From an uncultured Planctomycetaceae bacterium (GTDB lineage: Bacteria; Planctomycetota; Phycisphaerae; UBA1845; UTPLA1), in contig CALLKH010000651.1 in the NCBI GenBank assembly GCA_938008425.1, positions 1-15,155 on the forward strand: 15,155 bases of DNA. The letters are read 5' to 3'. Under the pieces are notes generated by a model, which saw only the letters and a list, made by a program, of their open reading frames with translations, ran no database searches and was not told the origin of the DNA. This document shows positions 12,270-15,155 of the stretch, piece by piece (position 1 is the first letter of the stretch; each line of letters starts with the position of its first letter). A program made the translations under genes and the position numbers.

Positions 12270-13238
12270 ATGCAACGCGTCCAGCGATCGTCCGCATTGT
12301 CATTGTTCCTTGCCGTCTCATTTGCCATTCCGGCGTTCAGTCTGGCCGACGACAAGGTCGGGAAGGACAAGAAGCCGAAGCGCCCCGACATCTACGACCG
12401 AACGGCCGACGGCGAGAAGCAGATCGCCGATGCGCTGGTCACGGCCAAGCGGGATCACAAGCGCGTGATGCTTCAGTTCGGGGCGAACTGGTGCGGCTGG
12501 TGCCACCTGCTGCACGATCTGTTCAAGTCCGACAAGGAGATTGCGAAGGAGCTGCTCTACGAATACGTCGTGGTGCTGATCGACGTCGAAACGGTTGATG
12601 GCAAGAAACACAACGCAGCCACGGTGGAAAAGTATGGCAACCCGACGAAGCACGGCCTGCCGGTGATCGTCATCCTGGATGAGGACGGCAAGCCGCTCGT
12701 GACCCAGGAGACGGGTTCGCTCGAGGAGGGCAGCAAACACGATCCGGCGAAGGTGCTCGCGTTTCTGAAGAAGTGGCGCGCGACGCCGCCCTCGGCGGAG
12801 GAACTGCTCTCGGCCGGCCTGGCGAAGGCGAAGGCGGAAAAGAAGACGGTGTTCGTGGATTACTCGGCGCCCTGGTGCGGATGGTGCCATCGTCTCGACG
12901 CCTTCCTGCATCGACCGGAGATCGCCAAGGTGTTCGACGCCGCGTTTGTGACGGTTAAGATCGACGTCGATCGTTACAAGGGCGGCAAGGAGTTGAACGA
13001 GAAGCACGGCGGCGCGAAGTCCGGCCTGCCCTTCTTCGTGATGCTCGACGCCGATGGAAAGAAGACCGCGGATTCCATCGCGTCGCCCGGCGGCAACGTC
13101 GGCTTCCCGGTCGAGCCCGATGAAATCAAGCACTTCATCGAAGTCGTTCGAAAGGCCGCACCCGCTCTCACCGCCGAACAGATCAAGACGCTCGAAGACG
13201 GCCTGAAAAAGAAGCCGGAGACCGCGTCCGGGCGCTGA
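12270..13238 (+). CDS. Periplasmic protein with two thioredoxin-like domains
   Basis: This 322-residue protein starts at ATG 12270 after AAGGAG (12258-12263). The signal peptide is residues 1-26 (FSLA-DD). Domain 1 (about 45-170) has the redox site NWCGWCH (C75, C78) and cis-proline GLP at 129-131. Domain 2 (about 175-295) has PWCGWCH (C203, C206) and GLP at 252-254. The sites are 128 residues apart and both domains share the flanking pattern, so the gene looks like an internal duplication. WCGWC resembles the Thioredoxin_7 and DsbD C-terminal groups, which act as reductants in the periplasm. A role in disulfide or cytochrome maturation is plausible but not shown. No membrane electron donor (DsbD/CcdA) lies nearby. 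The C-terminal 30 residues are lysine-rich and probably helical. Confidence 0.9.
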   Translation: MQRVQRSSALSLFLAVSFAIPAFSLADDKVGKDKKPKRPDIYDRTADGEKQIADALVTAKRDHKRVMLQFGANWCGWCHLLHDLFKSDKEIAKELLYEYVVVLIDVETVDGKKHNAATVEKYGNPTKHGLPVIVILDEDGKPLVTQETGSLEEGSKHDPAKVLAFLKKWRATPPSAEELLSAGLAKAKAEKKTVFVDYSAPWCGWCHRLDAFLHRPEIAKVFDAAFVTVKIDVDRYKGGKELNEKHGGAKSGLPFFVMLDADGKKTADSIASPGGNVGFPVEPDEIKHFIEVVRKAAPALTAEQIKTLEDGLKKKPETASGR

Positions 13239-13307
13239 TTTGCTTCCCGACGATACCGAACCCGAGGCAACAGGCGTGTGCGGTCATTGACGGTGGATGC
13301 CGGGTGA

Positions 13308-14468
13308 TCAGTCCAGCCAGAGATTCTTCTGCTTGAGCTTCTGCGGAACGTAGCTCTCGGTGACGAACGAGATGCTCTTCGTCAGCAGTGATTCCACTTC
13401 CATCTTGAATCCGTGTTTGAGCATGAGGTCGATCTCGCGCTCCCAGTCCTTCTTACCCTTGAACCACGGGTAGTTCATGATCTGCTTCGCGCGCTTGATG
13501 TCGTTGTTGTCGATCGCGATCTTCACGTCGTCCGATAGACCGAATTCCTCGTAGTCCCGGCTGCGGACGCCGATGAACTGCGCCGCGGGCACCGCCATGC
13601 GGGCGGACTCGAACGCGAGGTTGATCGATCCCTGCTTGATGACGCTGTAGATGTAGAACCCCCAGGGGTCGTTATCGAGCAGACAGTAGATCGGCAGCTT
13701 CAGCTCGTTGTGCATTCGGCTGAGCAGGCGGCGCACGCCGCGCGGCGGCTGGCCGTTGCCGTGGGTGATGATGCAGTTGTTCTTCTGGGCGAACTTGTCC
13801 TCGCTGAACCGCTGCCAGACGGTGTCTTTTTCGACGTGCAGGATGAACTTCGCCTCGCACTTCTTGAACTGAAGCACGTCGGGCTCGACGATGCCCGGAA
13901 TCTGCCAGCCGCTGGTGCCCATGCGGCGAAGGTCGATCTCGTCGCCCTTGCTCACGATCGTGAGATTGCCGGCGATGGCTCCGCGGCTCGAGGCGAACAC
14001 GTGCAGCTCTTCGCGCAGCGACTCCAGCGCGACTTCCAGATCCTCGATGATCGGGTCGCTCTCGTTCTGGTCGTTGAAGGTCTTTTCAGTGGTGCCCTTG
14101 ATGGTGTGCTTGGAGAGATAATAAAGACCGCGGATGCTGACCGTCTTGTCCTCGTCGATCAGCTTCTTGCAGCCGCTGGCGATGAGCAGGGTCTGCATGA
14201 AGCTGCGCGCCTTGCCGAGGTCGAAGAACTCGCGGGTCGCCTGCTTGTCGCCCATCTCGATGATGCCGCGGGACTTGTTGAACTTGGCGTTGGAAAGGGT
14301 GCGCAGTGGAATCTCGATCGCGGGGCTTTTCTTCTTTTCCGCGAACTTCACCACCGATTCGGCGAGGCTGATGATCTTGCCGGCCGCCGGGGATTTGGGC
14401 TTCCTGCCCGACTTCGACCCGGTCTTGACCGACGCCGCTGACTTCTGACTGGTTTTCTTTTTCGCCAT
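13308..14468 (-). CDS. top6A: DNA topoisomerase VI subunit A (Spo11/Top6A family)
   Basis: This 386-residue protein matches the normal length of archaeal Top6A. The start at 14468 follows GGAG at 9 nt and begins MAKKKTSQKS, a Lys/Ser-rich tail of about 45 residues. The winged-helix (CAP-like) domain carries the Tyr pair in SIRGLYYLSK (Y116/Y117), one of which should be the DNA-cleaving tyrosine. The TOPRIM domain shows HVEKD (E213) and DNDPWGFYIYS (D265, D267), the Mg2+-binding acids. TOPRIM is flanked by GNGQPPRGVRRLL (237-249). All hallmark residues are present, so it should be active in DNA cleavage. Top6A works as A2B2 with the GHKL ATPase Top6B to relax and decatenate DNA; no top6B is adjacent on either side. 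It is convergent with the thioredoxin gene and divergent from the zinc-ribbon gene. Confidence 0.93.
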   Translation of the reverse strand: MAKKKTSQKSAASVKTGSKSGRKPKSPAAGKIISLAESVVKFAEKKKSPAIEIPLRTLSNAKFNKSRGIIEMGDKQATREFFDLGKARSFMQTLLIASGCKKLIDEDKTVSIRGLYYLSKHTIKGTTEKTFNDQNESDPIIEDLEVALESLREELHVFASSRGAIAGNLTIVSKGDEIDLRRMGTSGWQIPGIVEPDVLQFKKCEAKFILHVEKDTVWQRFSEDKFAQKNNCIITHGNGQPPRGVRRLLSRMHNELKLPIYCLLDNDPWGFYIYSVIKQGSINLAFESARMAVPAAQFIGVRSRDYEEFGLSDDVKIAIDNNDIKRAKQIMNYPWFKGKKDWEREIDLMLKHGFKMEVESLLTKSISFVTESYVPQKLKQKNLWLD

Positions 14469-14620
14469 CCGTGGACACTCCGAGGGATTTACGGAACTTC
14501 TTGTATTTTCGGCCAAAGTAGCTACATTCAATGAACGCCGCAAGCGGGCCGGGAGACAGTAAGCCATTCACCTACCGATCTGATTGGGTCCGCACGCAGA
14601 GGGTCCGGCGAGGGTTCGTC

Positions 14621-15155
14621 ATGGCGGGATATTGTCCTCACTGCGGGCAGTCGGTCGACATCGGTGAATGTCCCGGTTGCGGGCTTCACGTCACCGCTGA
14701 AATCATCTCGCGCCGGCCGCGGATCAAAAAGCCGGGCCGACGGGCGGGCATATTGCTCGTCGTTCTCGCGGTGATCGGCGTGGCAGTTTACTTGACCGAT
14801 GTGTTTCTTCCATGGCCGTCGATGCTGCCGACGACATGGCTGGCGAGTCTGCATCTTCGGGGCCATGAGAGGTCGGAGCAGGCGCTTTTCAAACGGATCA
14901 TGGACGGCAATCTTCCCAGGGAGGAGTTGGCCGTCGCGCTCGACCAGATGATCCGGTATGAGCTGGTCGATTATCCACCCTACACCCACGATGCCTACGT
15001 TGGGCTCGATTTTAAGACGACGATTTCACTCCAGGGGATCTACACGCGCCACTGGCTGTACCTTCGCGACGTTGTCATCCTGGTTGACGGGGAACAGCGC
15101 GCAAAGTTCTCGACCTACGGGGCGTCGAGATTCGGCGTGGTCGATTTGAGTTTCA
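14621..15155 (+). CDS. Zinc-ribbon/transmembrane protein, 3' end outside window
   Basis: The frame stays open from ATG 14621 to the window edge: 178 codons are visible and no stop is reached. GAGG lies about 7 nt upstream of the ATG, a weak ribosome-binding site. Residues 5-20 hold a compact zinc ribbon (C5-PH-C8 and C17-PG-C20). A basic stretch (RRPRIKKPGRR, 31-41) leads to one membrane helix (about 42-58), placing the ribbon in the cytoplasm and the remainder outside. The visible outer domain (60-178) is soluble and mixed in composition, with no catalytic motif I recognise. Zinc-ribbon plus single-helix proteins of this kind are usually uncharacterised. It is divergent from top6A across 152 bp, so shared regulation is possible. 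Confidence 0.8.
   Translation, partial: MAGYCPHCGQSVDIGECPGCGLHVTAEIISRRPRIKKPGRRAGILLVVLAVIGVAVYLTDVFLPWPSMLPTTWLASLHLRGHERSEQALFKRIMDGNLPREELAVALDQMIRYELVDYPPYTHDAYVGLDFKTTISLQGIYTRHWLYLRDVVILVDGEQRAKFSTYGASRFGVVDLSF

Noticed and set aside
13710..14441. Plus-strand 243-codon frame opposite top6A
   Set aside because: Antisense to a protein with all Top6A catalytic motifs.
1..15155. CRISPR array, insertion sequence, toxin-antitoxin or phage defence module
   Set aside because: No regularly spaced direct repeats, terminal inverted repeats with a transposase, or recognisable defence proteins were found on either strand.

Overview
The window comes from a GC-rich Gram-negative-type bacterium, most likely a member of the Planctomycetota (Phycisphaerae-like). 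This is an inference. It rests on secreted proteins ending in dockerin-like double EF-hand modules, a PQQ-like beta-propeller with the N-terminal NWPQWRGP signature, several small lipoproteins, a WG-repeat protein, and a bacterial topoisomerase VI A subunit. No ribosomal or phylogenetic marker is present to prove it.

Layout, left to right. The window opens inside a class II tRNA, best read as tRNA-Leu(GAG) cut at its anticodon loop. About 510 bp of non-coding DNA follows, with a plausible promoter. Then comes a 958-residue secreted protein with a C-terminal dockerin and a strong intrinsic terminator, followed by a secreted PQQ-like propeller. Next is a two-gene regulatory unit (ArsR-family repressor and AHSA1/SRPBCC protein) with a dyad over the promoter and start codon. 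A gene-poor stretch (6091-7005) holds a sigma-54-like promoter, a sigma-70-like promoter and one doubtful small ORF.

From 7006 to 9937 six plus-strand genes form a compact envelope/stress cluster: lipoprotein, GlsB/YeaQ-like membrane protein, sll1863-like coiled-coil protein, 57-residue lipoprotein, 117-residue lipoprotein, and a WG-repeat protein. The last three gaps carry GC-rich hairpins without T-tracts. The cluster ends in a strongly structured tail with an intrinsic terminator. A minus-strand gene then encodes a secreted eight-repeat propeller with a second dockerin, using a TTG start. It is divergent from a periplasmic protein with two thioredoxin domains, each with a WCGWC site.

The right end holds a minus-strand topoisomerase VI A subunit (Spo11 family) with no B subunit beside it. 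Divergent from it is a zinc-ribbon/transmembrane protein that runs off the window edge.

The best candidates for something little described are the unpaired Top6A with its zinc-ribbon membrane neighbour, the hairpin-punctuated small-lipoprotein operon, and the sigma-54-like promoter facing a region with no convincing gene. I see no CRISPR array, insertion sequence, integrase or prophage signature.
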